Assembly: GCF_001644575.1 (NCBI RefSeq)
Contig: NZ_CP015596.1
Coordinates: 3,782,001-3,846,000 of the forward strand
Direction: 5' to 3'
DNA: 64,000 bases
From: Mycobacterium adipatum
GTDB taxonomy: Bacteria > Actinomycetota > Actinomycetes > Mycobacteriales > Mycobacteriaceae
In this document: positions 12,088 to 20,780 of the stretch, piece after piece
Layout of the letters: each line of letters starts with the position of its first letter
Position numbering within the stretch: the first letter of the stretch is position 1
The notes under the pieces: model-generated
The model's database searches: none
The model's input: only the letters and a program-made list of their open reading frames with translations
What the model was told of the DNA's origin: nothing
Made by a program: the position numbers and the translations under genes

Positions 12088-12093
12088 TAGCAT
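12088..12093 (+). promoter_or_regulatory. Leaderless -10 element for the gene at 12100
   Basis: TAGCAT is followed by 6 nt (CGAGAT) and then GTG at 12100. It is divergent from the DUF3097 promoter; the two start codons are 68 bp apart. Confidence 0.5.
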
Positions 12094-12099
12094 CGAGAT

Positions 12100-12690
12100 G
12101 TGTTGCTGAACCGTCTCACCGCGGAGGGGATCGCCGCGGGCACGGTCACCCTGGTGTTACGCCGCTGGGACAGGCCGCGGGCGAAGGCGGGTGGCACCCA
12201 GCGCACGGTCGCGGGCACGATCCGCATCGATGCGGTCACCGAGCGCGCCGGTGACTACCGCGTCACCGCGGCGCAGGCACGCGCCGCCGGCTACGCCGAC
12301 GCCGCCGCGGCCCAGGCCGAACTCGACCGTCGACCCGCCGCCCACACGTATCTGATCCGGGTGTCCTACCTGGCACCCGACGAACGACCCGAGCTGGCCG
12401 CCGAGGACGCCCTCGCGGCTGACGACATCGCGGGCATCGGTGAACGGCTGGACCGCTGGGACGCCGCCACCGAACCGTGGACCCGCAACTATCTGCGGCT
12501 CATCGGCGACAACGAGGCCATCCGGGCACCGGATCTGGCGGAACGGGTGGGCATCGACGTGCCGCGCTTCAAACGCAGGGTCCGTCAGCTCAAAGGTCTG
12601 GGCCTGACCATCAGTCTGGGCACCGGGTACCGGTTGTCGCCACGTGGAGCGGCTTTCTTGCGTGCCGACGGCCACCGGCCGACGCGGTGA
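12100..12690 (+). CDS. Conserved hypothetical: PUA/ASCH-like N-terminus, winged-helix-like C-terminus
   Basis: This 196-residue soluble protein is not recognised with certainty. The N-terminal 75 residues (TVTLVLRRWDRPRAKAGGTQ, then AGTIRIDAV and a YRVTAAQARAAGY segment) look like an ASCH/PUA-type RNA-binding beta barrel. The C-terminal 65 residues (APDLAERVGIDVPRFKRRVRQLKGLGL, then a YRLSPRGAAFL wing) look like a winged helix. An RNA- or DNA-linked regulatory role is therefore plausible but not shown. The GTG start is leaderless-type. It converges on the metallopeptidase gene with a 6-bp gap. Confidence 0.6.
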   Translation: MLLNRLTAEGIAAGTVTLVLRRWDRPRAKAGGTQRTVAGTIRIDAVTERAGDYRVTAAQARAAGYADAAAAQAELDRRPAAHTYLIRVSYLAPDERPELAAEDALAADDIAGIGERLDRWDAATEPWTRNYLRLIGDNEAIRAPDLAERVGIDVPRFKRRVRQLKGLGLTISLGTGYRLSPRGAAFLRADGHRPTR

Positions 12691-12696
12691 GCCTGC

Positions 12697-13752
12697 TCAG
12701 CCGCCGACGGCGGCGAGCTTGGCCGGCGAGGAGGTGATCTCGTCGATGACCGTGTGGATGAACCGCATCTTCTCCAGCACGGCCGCCGGCAGCACGAACG
12801 GGTAGAGGTCGTCGCGGCCCATCGACCGGTTGACCATGTTCAGCGCCCATGACAGCGGCAGCCACATCTCGATGATGGTGTCGAAACCGCTGGGCCCCAA
12901 TGCCCTTCGGTCGAAGGTGGCGCCCGCCGGGGCGAGGCTGAAGGCCGCCGCGGTGTCCAGGGTGTCGCGGATGTGCAGGTAGTGGGCGAAGGTCTCGGCC
13001 CAGTCCTCGGCGGGGTGCATGGTCGCATACGACGAGACGTAGTCGCTCTGCCAGCCCTGCGGGGCGCCCTCGCTGTAATGCCGGTCCAGCGCGGCCTGAT
13101 AGTCCAGGTCCGGATCGCCGAACAGGTCGTTGAAACCGGCCAGATACTCCGGCGACGGGCTGACCAGCCGGTAGAAGTAGTAGTGCCCGAGTTCGTGGCG
13201 GAAGTGCCCGAGCAGGGTGCGGTAGGGCTCCTCCATCGCGACGCGCAGCTGTTCGCGGTGCACATCGTCGCCCTCGGCGAGATCGAGGGTGATCACCCCG
13301 TCGGCGTGCCCGGTGAACACCTTTTCCTGCACGCTGCTCAGCAGGTCGAAGGCGAGCCCGAACTGCGGGTCCTCATCGCGGCCGACGATCGGCAGCTTGA
13401 GTTCGTGCAGTTCGGCGATCACCCGGCGCTTGGCCTTCTCGGCGGCGGCGAACTTCGCCAGCGCCCCCGCGTCGGCATCGTGCGGCCGGGTCCGGGTCAG
13501 CGCGCAGGATGCGCACAGCTTGACCACCGGCCCCTTCTCGACCAGCCAGTTGCATTCGGCCAGATGAAGATTCGCGCACAAACGGTACTGCTTCTCGTCC
13601 ACCGCGCCGGCGTGCTCGCTCTCTTCCTCGGACGCGATCACCAGCAACGCCATATCGTCGAGCGAGAAACCGAGCCGGGAGCCGCACGACAGGCATTTCG
13701 AATTCTCGAACGCCAACCGCTGCCCGCAATTCGGGCAGTTGAAATCCCGCAT
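12697..13752 (-). CDS. Zinc-ribbon putative zinc-binding metallopeptidase (Rv2568c type)
   Basis: This 351-residue protein starts with a zinc ribbon: two CxxC knuckles at C6/C9 and C20/C23. It continues to a metallopeptidase core with a perfect HExxH (HELGHYY; H186, E187, H190) and a downstream WAETFAHYLHIRD helix likely to give the third ligand. This matches the putative zinc-binding metallo-peptidase family. No signal peptide is seen, so it is probably cytoplasmic. ATG at 13752 follows a GGAAGAGAAG tract. The transglutaminase gene ends 75 bp upstream on the same strand, suggesting a shared operon. Confidence 0.82.
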   Translation of the reverse strand: MRDFNCPNCGQRLAFENSKCLSCGSRLGFSLDDMALLVIASEEESEHAGAVDEKQYRLCANLHLAECNWLVEKGPVVKLCASCALTRTRPHDADAGALAKFAAAEKAKRRVIAELHELKLPIVGRDEDPQFGLAFDLLSSVQEKVFTGHADGVITLDLAEGDDVHREQLRVAMEEPYRTLLGHFRHELGHYYFYRLVSPSPEYLAGFNDLFGDPDLDYQAALDRHYSEGAPQGWQSDYVSSYATMHPAEDWAETFAHYLHIRDTLDTAAAFSLAPAGATFDRRALGPSGFDTIIEMWLPLSWALNMVNRSMGRDDLYPFVLPAAVLEKMRFIHTVIDEITSSPAKLAAVGG

Positions 13753-13827
13753 GTTCTTCTCTTCCCTGTGACGCCGATGACGCGGCCAGAACCCCGACCG
13801 CTTGAACGTGCCCCGTGCGGCTGGCGC

Positions 13828-14742
13828 CTAAACCATGTCCGACGGCGTGCCGGTCACATACGGCGCGACGTCGACGGAGACATCGATAACGCTACTCTCC
13901 GAATCGGTGTAGATGATCCCGCGCAACGGAGGGACGTCGGCGTAGTCCCGGCCGAAGCCGACGACGATATACCGTTCGTCGACCATCTGGTCGTTCGTCG
14001 GGTCCAGGCCCAGCCACTGGTTCTCCCGCGTCCACACCGAGGCCCAGGCGTGGGTGGCGTCCACCCCGACCATCCGCTCACGCCCCGGCGGCGGATCGGT
14101 GGCCAGGTACCCCGACACGTAGCTGGCGGCCAGCCCGTTGGCGCGCAGACAGGCGATGGCCAGCCGGGCGAAGTCCTGGCAGACGCCCTCCCGGGCGGCC
14201 AGCACCTCCGACACCCGGGTGGACACCGTGGTCGACCCGGACCGGTAGGTGAAGTCACGGAAGATGCGCGCGTTCAGGTCGCGCAGCACCTCGATCAGCG
14301 GCCGCTGCGGGGTGAAACTCGGTGCGGCGTAGGCGCGCACCTCCTCGGTGATCTCCGCCGACGCCAGGTCCAGGGTGAACTCGGTGGCCAGCGCCCCGTC
14401 CTGGCCGACCGGCCGGGAGATCTCCCACGGAGCACGCGCGGACCCGCCGCCGTAGAGCTCCGGTGCCGGCGGGTCCACCTCGACGATCGAGTGGCTGGTG
14501 ACAACGAGCGTTCGGTGCCGCTCGGTGACGTGGAAGTAGGAGCTCAGATTGCCGAACACGTCACGGCTGGTGGTGCTGTCCGGGGTGTCCGGGCTGATCA
14601 CCAGTTCATGTGAGCGGCAGCGCTGGGTACCGGTCTCGCGTGGGGTCAGGAAACCCCGGCCGTAGGAACTGGTCACATCGTCGGAGTACCGGTAGGTGGT
14701 GCGGTGGGTGACCTCGTAGGTTCGGGTTCCGGCGTGGCTCAC
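13828..14742 (-). CDS. Transglutaminase-like family protein (Rv2569c type)
   Basis: This 304-residue protein has an N-terminal beta-rich domain (YEVTHRTTYRYSDDV; SHELVISPDTPDS) and a transglutaminase/papain-like core. The catalytic triad is visible: C188 in EGVCQDFARLA, histidine in DATHAWASVW, aspartate in GLDPTNDQM. It lacks a signal peptide. GTG at 14742 overlaps the stop of the ATP-grasp gene by 4 bp (GTGA), so translation is coupled. Family knowledge suggests peptide-bond or isopeptide chemistry on an unknown substrate. It is the smaller of two transglutaminase-fold enzymes in this cluster. Confidence 0.88.
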   Translation of the reverse strand: MSHAGTRTYEVTHRTTYRYSDDVTSSYGRGFLTPRETGTQRCRSHELVISPDTPDSTTSRDVFGNLSSYFHVTERHRTLVVTSHSIVEVDPPAPELYGGGSARAPWEISRPVGQDGALATEFTLDLASAEITEEVRAYAAPSFTPQRPLIEVLRDLNARIFRDFTYRSGSTTVSTRVSEVLAAREGVCQDFARLAIACLRANGLAASYVSGYLATDPPPGRERMVGVDATHAWASVWTRENQWLGLDPTNDQMVDERYIVVGFGRDYADVPPLRGIIYTDSESSVIDVSVDVAPYVTGTPSDMV

Positions 14743-17411
14743 GGCAGCATCCTGCGCTCATCGGGACCCCACAGCGGCTGGATCCCGGTCGGCAGCGACA
14801 GGTGCGCGGTGGTGATCAGGTTGGACAGCTCACGCAGGTCGGCGTGCAGACGGTTGAGCAGGTCCAGCAGCTCGGTCCGGCGGCCGTCGGAGCCGACGGT
14901 CTCCAGGTCGGCCAGGTCGACCCGGCGCAGGGTGGCGGCGATCTCGTCGGCCCACCGCTCCGGGCGTGAGGTGCCCGACGAGGACGGCAGCCGTTTGAGG
15001 TTCGCGCGCAGCCGCTCCAGCTGGAAGACCAGCGATCTGGGGTTCTCCTCGTCGAAGAGCACCAGATCCGCGATCGCCGTCACGCTCACCTTGCCCAGTG
15101 TGCGGCGCCGGTAGATCACCGATGATTCGCAGGCCACCAGCATGGATTCGGCGACCGCCTGTTCGGCGCCCGGCCGGCGCACGGTGGTCAGCGTCGCCCG
15201 CAGCAGAGCGGTCAGTCCGAGGCCGCGCTCGATCCGCTTGCCGATGTCCATCATCGTCCAGCCGATGTCCTGCACCATCGACTCGGCAGCCATACCCGAC
15301 AGCGCCAGCATCCCGGCCAGCGTCTGGGACTGCGCGGTCAGCAAGTAGGCATCCCCGACCGTCTGCGACTCGGGCGGGGCGACGGCGCTGTTCCATTTCC
15401 CGTCGCCGCGGTGTACGACGGCGCGCTCGACGGCGGCCAGCACCATCCAGGTGTCGTTGGACATCTGGTCACGCACTCCCCTGGCCGCCAGCCCGAGCCG
15501 TTCCACCGATTGCGCCAACGAGCCGGGTCGGCGCCGGTCGGCGGTCAGCGACCAGAGCGTGCTGGGCGCGACGGCGATCGCCTCGTGGTCGTCATCGCCT
15601 GCGCCGGTGTCGGTTCCGGTGATCGAGCCGATGGCACCGAGCAGCACCGGCACACACTGGCTCTCCTCCATGTCCTGGCGGTACCGGTATTCGTGGTAGC
15701 GCTCCCGGGTGACGGTGAGCAGCCGGGCCATTTGTTCGGCGCGTTCGGCGTATCGGCCCAGCCAGAACAGATCCGACAGCACCCGTGGCGAACTCACGGC
15801 CCGGGTGGGGCTGGGCGTCATGACCGGCAGATCCACCGACGGGGTGGGCACGGCCTTGGCCCGGTCCGGGGTGCGCACCCAGACATCCTTGGCGGCAACG
15901 GTATCCAGGGTGTAGGCGGCGTTTCCCGGCGCGGGCAGGAACCCCAGACCGCCGATCATCGGCGCGTAGCCGCTGCGCTGGGCAACCGTGAACAGCCGCA
16001 TCCCGACCTCGGCTGCCGAGACTCCGCCGGGGTAGTAATCGGTGGGCGCCGAGGAGAATTGCGGTAGCTCCTGCCCGAGCCAACGCCACGGTTCGGCGGT
16101 GATGCGGGCGGCCAGTTCGGTGCGCGCGGCCGCCGTCAGCGTCGGACCGACGATGGTCTTGGCGCCGGTGGTCGACTTGATCAGCAGGGTCGCCAGGTTC
16201 GCCAGCAGGTGCGAACGCTCCACGTCCACACCGCCCCAGTAGGTCTGCGGGGACGACAGCATCGGGGTCTCCCCGACCAGCATCTCCGACAGTTTCGGCA
16301 GGAAGTGCAGCAGCCCTGGGCTTTCCAGGATCCCGCTGCCCAGGGTGTTGACCACGGTGACCGCACCGCGGCGCAGCACCTCGACGAGCCCGACGACGCC
16401 CAGGCGCGAATCGGCCCGCAGGTCCAGCGGGTCGACATAGGCGGCGTCGACTCGCCGCAACACCACGTCGACGCGCTTCAGGGTGCCCAGCGAACGCATC
16501 CACAACGTGCCGTCACGGACCACCAGATCGGCGCTCTCCACCAGCGGAAAGCCCAGCACGTTGGCCAGGTAAGCCTGGTCGAACGCCGTCTCGGACTGGG
16601 TGCCGGGGCTGAGCACCACCACCATCGGTTCCTCGGCGGCCTCGGGGGCGGCATCGATGAGCGCCAGCCGCAGCGCCTGCGCCCACGGGGACGCCGGACG
16701 CGGGGCGATCCGTTCGTACAGGTCGGGCGCGGCGTGCGCGGTGACACGTCGGCCGGCCAGCGCGTAGCCGGCACCCGACGGCGCCTGCGTCCAGTCGGCG
16801 TTCACCCGGAAGTCGCCGTCGGCGGCGCGGCTGACATCGCAGCCGTGCAGGAACAGCTGATGGCGGCCGGGCACCTCGATGCCGTGCGCGGCACGCACAT
16901 AGGCCGGATGGGCGAACAACAACTGGGCGGGCAACACCCCACTGGTGATCGACTTGCGCTCGCTGTAGAGATCGGTCAGCACCGCGTCGAGCAGGCGCGA
17001 GCGCTGCACCAGGCCGGCTTCCAGGATGTCCCAGTCGGCGGTGGAGATCAGCAGCGGCAATCCATCGAGGCGCCACGGCTCGGCCACCGCGTCATCGGTG
17101 AGCGCATCGTGATCCACGTGCACGAAGGTGATGCCGTCGTCGTCGACGAGATTGCGCACCGTGGCCCGCAACCGGTCCAGGCCGTCGAAGCCGCGCTCGC
17201 CGACGCCGTCGGCCAGTTCCTGCCAGGCCGGGCGGACGGCGCCGGCCGGGTCGATGAACTCGTCGTAGCCGGTGCCCCGGGTGCCGCGGACATCGAACAG
17301 CGCCTGTTGGGCGCGCCGGGCGCGGTACCCGGCGAGCACATCGACGGCGCGCGTCGGCGCGCCGGGCAGCCCGGGATCAGGCTCCGCTGAGCCGTGCGTG
17401 CGTAGAACCAT
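14739..17411 (-). CDS. Circularly permuted type 2 ATP-grasp + alpha-E domain protein (Rv2567 type)
   Basis: This 890-residue fusion joins two halves that are separate genes in many bacteria. Residues about 60-480 are a circularly permuted ATP-grasp. They show HVDHDALTDD, the acidic LVVRDGTLWMRSLGTLKRVDVVLRRVDA and DSRLGVVGLVEVLRRG segments (given in parts: LVVRDG, RVDVVLRRVD), and the nucleotide-binding LLIKSTTGAKTIVG lysine. Residues from about 545 are an alpha-E domain beginning SDLFWLGRYAERAEQMARLL. ATG at 17411 shares one base with the stop of the upstream transglutaminase; TTG at 17414 is the alternative. It is predicted to be an ATP-dependent amide or peptide ligase with unknown substrate. 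Confidence 0.87.
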   Translation of the reverse strand: MVLRTHGSAEPDPGLPGAPTRAVDVLAGYRARRAQQALFDVRGTRGTGYDEFIDPAGAVRPAWQELADGVGERGFDGLDRLRATVRNLVDDDGITFVHVDHDALTDDAVAEPWRLDGLPLLISTADWDILEAGLVQRSRLLDAVLTDLYSERKSITSGVLPAQLLFAHPAYVRAAHGIEVPGRHQLFLHGCDVSRAADGDFRVNADWTQAPSGAGYALAGRRVTAHAAPDLYERIAPRPASPWAQALRLALIDAAPEAAEEPMVVVLSPGTQSETAFDQAYLANVLGFPLVESADLVVRDGTLWMRSLGTLKRVDVVLRRVDAAYVDPLDLRADSRLGVVGLVEVLRRGAVTVVNTLGSGILESPGLLHFLPKLSEMLVGETPMLSSPQTYWGGVDVERSHLLANLATLLIKSTTGAKTIVGPTLTAAARTELAARITAEPWRWLGQELPQFSSAPTDYYPGGVSAAEVGMRLFTVAQRSGYAPMIGGLGFLPAPGNAAYTLDTVAAKDVWVRTPDRAKAVPTPSVDLPVMTPSPTRAVSSPRVLSDLFWLGRYAERAEQMARLLTVTRERYHEYRYRQDMEESQCVPVLLGAIGSITGTDTGAGDDDHEAIAVAPSTLWSLTADRRRPGSLAQSVERLGLAARGVRDQMSNDTWMVLAAVERAVVHRGDGKWNSAVAPPESQTVGDAYLLTAQSQTLAGMLALSGMAAESMVQDIGWTMMDIGKRIERGLGLTALLRATLTTVRRPGAEQAVAESMLVACESSVIYRRRTLGKVSVTAIADLVLFDEENPRSLVFQLERLRANLKRLPSSSGTSRPERWADEIAATLRRVDLADLETVGSDGRRTELLDLLNRLHADLRELSNLITTAHLSLPTGIQPLWGPDERRMLP

Positions 17412-20400
17412 CAACGCAGCACGGTACGCACCCGGCGCAGGTCCAGAATGCCGGGCGCGCCGGTGTCGGTCGACTGGCGCGCCTGCTTCTCCCGCAGATC
17501 CGACATGTCCACCCGGCCGGGGGTGAATCCGGTCGCCTCGAACCGGCGTCCACGCCGGGATTCGGCCTCCACCGCGTTGACCGGTGGCGTGTCATAGGCC
17601 CGCCCGCCCGGATGGGCGACATGGTAGGTGCATCCGCCGCGCGATGTCGCGGTCATGGTGTCGACGAGTTCGAAGCGCAGCGGGCCGTCGACGGTGATGG
17701 TCGGGTGCAGCGCACTGGGCGGCTGCCAGGCCCGGTACCGTACGCCGCCGACCTGGACGTCGTTCTTGTCGGTGGCCAGCAGCGGTATCGGGTGCCCGTT
17801 CGCGGTGACGATGTAGCGGTGCCGGTCGGCCCCCACCAGCCGCACCTGGATGCGTTCCACCGACGAGTCGACATACCGGGCGGTGCCGGCCCCGGAGGAC
17901 TCCTCGCCGAGCACGTTCCAAGGTTCGATGGCGCCGCGCAGCTCGATCTCGACACCGTCGAACACCGCGGTGCCGATCCGCGGGAAGCGGAACTCGGTGA
18001 ACGGGTCCAGCCAGCTGGTCTCGAAGTTCACCCCGTGCGCCCGCAGATCCGCCGCGACATCGGCGATGTCCTGGATCAGGAAGTGCGGCAACAGATAACG
18101 GCCGTGCAGGTTCTCGCCGTGCCGGATCAGCGGGGCCTTGAGCGGCTCTTCCCAGAACCACGAGATCAGCGAACGCACCAGCAACGACTGCACCATCGCC
18201 ATCTGGTAGTGCGGCGGCATCTCGAACCCGCGAAGCTCCAGCAGGCCGAGCCTGCCGGTCGGACTGTCCGGACTGTAAAGCTTGTCGATGCAGAACTCGG
18301 CGCGGTGGGTGTTGCCGGTGATGTCGGTGAGCAGGTGGCGCAGGGCGCGATCGGTGACCCAGGCTGCGCCCTCACCCGCCTCGGCCAGCCGGGCGATCTC
18401 GGCGAACGCGATCTCCAGTTCGTACAACGATTCCGAGCGTCCCTCGTCCACCCGCGGGGCCTGCGAGGTGGTGCCGATGAAGCGGCCGGAGAACAGATAG
18501 GACAACGCGGGGTGGCGCTGCCAGTAGGTCAGCATCGACACCAGCAGATCCGGACGGCGCAGCATGGGCGAGTCGGCCGGGGTGACCCCGCCGAGGGTGA
18601 TGTGGTTCCCACCGCCGGTGCCGCCGTGGGTGCCGTCCACGTCGAACGCCTCGGTGGACAGCCGGGCCTGGCGGGCTTCTTCGTAGAGCGTCTCCAGTTG
18701 CGCCCGCTGCTCGGCGAAGCTGCCGGTCGGCGCCACGTTGACCTCGATGACGCCGGGGTCCGGGGTGACGCTCATCGAGGTGATCCGCCCGTCCCGCGGA
18801 GGCCCGTAGCCCTCGACGACGACCGGCACGGCGATGGCCGCCGCGGCCTGCTCGACGCGGGAGATCAGGTCGATGAAGTGTTCCAGGTCGGTGGTGGGCG
18901 GCAGGAACACGTGCAGGATGCCGTCGCGCACCTGCGCGACCAGTGCGGTGGTCGGTGCCTCGTCGGCCTCCTCGACCGGCGCCGGCGGTTCGGCGATCTC
19001 GGCGGTGCGCAAGGTGGCACGGCGCGCGGTCGGGTCCGCATCGAAGTCCCTCCTGGGCGCACGCCAGCTGATGGAGTTCAGCGGAAGGCGCAGCCCCGCC
19101 GGGGAATCCCCGGCCAGCAACACGATTCGCCCGCGGCGCAGCTGCCAATCCGCGCTGGCCCAGCCGGAGTCGTCATCTCGGCGGTGCACCGGGAGGACGA
19201 ATGCCGCGGGCTCATCGGTCGATTCGTCGAGCCGGGCGAGCAGCCGCGCGCGCCGCGCGGCGTCATCCTCGGCCAGGTCGTCCTGGGCATCGACCGGGTC
19301 GCCGGCGGGCCGGCGCACCGCAGCGGCGAGGCGCTCCAGCGGATCCTCGTAGGCGGGCCGGACCTGGGCGGCGGGCAGCCCCAACCCGTCGGCGATCAAT
19401 CCCAGCAGTTTGGCACCGGCATCGGAGGAGGTCTGGGTGGGCTTGGTCTGCGCCCACGGGTCCGCCAGCAGCGCCGGGTCGTTCCACAGCGGCTCACCAT
19501 CGGTGCGCCAGAACAGGCCGATCTGCCAGCGCGGCAACGGTTCTCCCGGATACCACTTACCCTGGCTGCGCTGGACCAGACCGCCCGGCGCCCACACCCT
19601 GCGCAGCCGCTCGGCCAGCACCGAGGCCCGTTCCCGCTTGTGCGGGCCGTCGGCGGCGGTGAGCCATTCCGGGTCGGTCTGGTTGTCGATCGAGACGAAG
19701 GTGGGCTCCCCGCCGACGGTCAGCCGCACGTCGCCGGCGACCATCCGCTCGTCGATCTGCGCGCCGAGTGCGTTGATGGCCGCCCACGCCTCGGGGGTGT
19801 AGGGCAGCGTGACCCGGGGGTCCTCGTGGATGCGGGTGACGATATTGCTGAAATCCAGCGTCGATTCGCAGGGCCCGACCGCTCCGGTGATGGGCGCCGC
19901 GGAAGCCGGGTGCGGGGTGGCCGACAGCGGGATGTGACCCTCCCCGGCGAACAGCGCCGACGTCGGATCCAGGCCGATCCAGCCGGCGCCGGGAATGAAG
20001 ACTTCGGTCCACGCGTGCAGATCGGTGAAATCGGCGGCCGGCCCCGACGGACCGTCGAGGGCCTCGACGTCGGAAGTCAACTGCACCAGGTAGCCGGAGA
20101 CGAAGCGGGCCGCCAGGCCCAGCTGGCGCAGGATGGACACCAGCAACCAGGCCGAGTCTCGGCACGACCCGATCCCGGTGCGCAGCGTGTGATCCGGGGT
20201 CTGCACCCCGGGTTCCATCCGGACGCTGTAGCCGACGTCCGCCCGGACCGCGGTGTTCAGCTTGACCAGGAAGTCGATGGTGCGGGTGCCCGGCACGACC
20301 GTGAAGTTCTGCACCCAGGACTTGGTGAGCTCACCGGGCCCCGATCCCGGACCGTCCTCGTCGACCGGCCGCAGGAAGGGTTCCAGATCGGCGAGCAGAT

Positions 20401-20725
20401 CCTTCGGGTACGCGAAGGGGAACGTCTCGGCCCATTCCTCGATGAAGAAGTCGAACGGGTTGATCACCTTCATATCGGCGATCAGCCCGACGGTGATGCT
20501 CAGGCTGCGGGCGCGGTTGGGGAAGACCAGCCGCGCCACGAAGTTGCCGAAGGCGTCCTGCTGCCAGTTGACGAAATGATCGGCCGGCTCGACCTGCAAC
20601 GAGTACGCCTCGATGGGGGTGCGCGAGTGCGGGGCCGGGCGCAACCGCACCACGTGCGGATGCACATCCACCAACCTGTCGAAGGTGTAGGTGGTGCGGT
20701 GCTCCAGCGCCACTTTGATTCCCAT
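17411..20725 (-). CDS. Long transglutaminase / DUF2126 protein (Rv2566 type)
   Basis: This 1104-residue protein has a beta-rich N-terminal domain, then a transglutaminase core with C188 in GSCRDSAWLL, histidine in LHAWTEVFIPG and aspartate in GLDPTSALF. From roughly residue 300 it continues as the DUF2126 region (LTVGGEPTFVSIDNQTDPEW; THGGTGGGNHITLGG; FRFPRIGTAVFDGV). ATG at 20725 gives GIKVALEHRTTYTF, as in M. tuberculosis; six extra in-frame codons lie upstream. It is the first gene of a run of four minus-strand genes (long transglutaminase, ATP-grasp/alpha-E, short transglutaminase, metallopeptidase). Confidence 0.87.
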   Translation of the reverse strand: MGIKVALEHRTTYTFDRLVDVHPHVVRLRPAPHSRTPIEAYSLQVEPADHFVNWQQDAFGNFVARLVFPNRARSLSITVGLIADMKVINPFDFFIEEWAETFPFAYPKDLLADLEPFLRPVDEDGPGSGPGELTKSWVQNFTVVPGTRTIDFLVKLNTAVRADVGYSVRMEPGVQTPDHTLRTGIGSCRDSAWLLVSILRQLGLAARFVSGYLVQLTSDVEALDGPSGPAADFTDLHAWTEVFIPGAGWIGLDPTSALFAGEGHIPLSATPHPASAAPITGAVGPCESTLDFSNIVTRIHEDPRVTLPYTPEAWAAINALGAQIDERMVAGDVRLTVGGEPTFVSIDNQTDPEWLTAADGPHKRERASVLAERLRRVWAPGGLVQRSQGKWYPGEPLPRWQIGLFWRTDGEPLWNDPALLADPWAQTKPTQTSSDAGAKLLGLIADGLGLPAAQVRPAYEDPLERLAAAVRRPAGDPVDAQDDLAEDDAARRARLLARLDESTDEPAAFVLPVHRRDDDSGWASADWQLRRGRIVLLAGDSPAGLRLPLNSISWRAPRRDFDADPTARRATLRTAEIAEPPAPVEEADEAPTTALVAQVRDGILHVFLPPTTDLEHFIDLISRVEQAAAAIAVPVVVEGYGPPRDGRITSMSVTPDPGVIEVNVAPTGSFAEQRAQLETLYEEARQARLSTEAFDVDGTHGGTGGGNHITLGGVTPADSPMLRRPDLLVSMLTYWQRHPALSYLFSGRFIGTTSQAPRVDEGRSESLYELEIAFAEIARLAEAGEGAAWVTDRALRHLLTDITGNTHRAEFCIDKLYSPDSPTGRLGLLELRGFEMPPHYQMAMVQSLLVRSLISWFWEEPLKAPLIRHGENLHGRYLLPHFLIQDIADVAADLRAHGVNFETSWLDPFTEFRFPRIGTAVFDGVEIELRGAIEPWNVLGEESSGAGTARYVDSSVERIQVRLVGADRHRYIVTANGHPIPLLATDKNDVQVGGVRYRAWQPPSALHPTITVDGPLRFELVDTMTATSRGGCTYHVAHPGGRAYDTPPVNAVEAESRRGRRFEATGFTPGRVDMSDLREKQARQSTDTGAPGILDLRRVRTVLR

Positions 20726-20780
20726 AGCGTCCGATCCCATCACAGGTAGCGCGGGACCGCATTGCGCGTGCCTGGGTGCG

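Noticed and set aside
12098..12109. Tiny frame ATG-TGT-TGC-TGA (Met-Cys-Cys-stop) overlapping the GTG start of the 12100 gene, reminiscent of cysteine-sensing leader peptides.
   Set aside because: The -10 element at 12088-12093 would start the mRNA at about 12100, downstream of this ATG, so it probably is not translated. Two cysteine codons in high-GC DNA can occur by chance.
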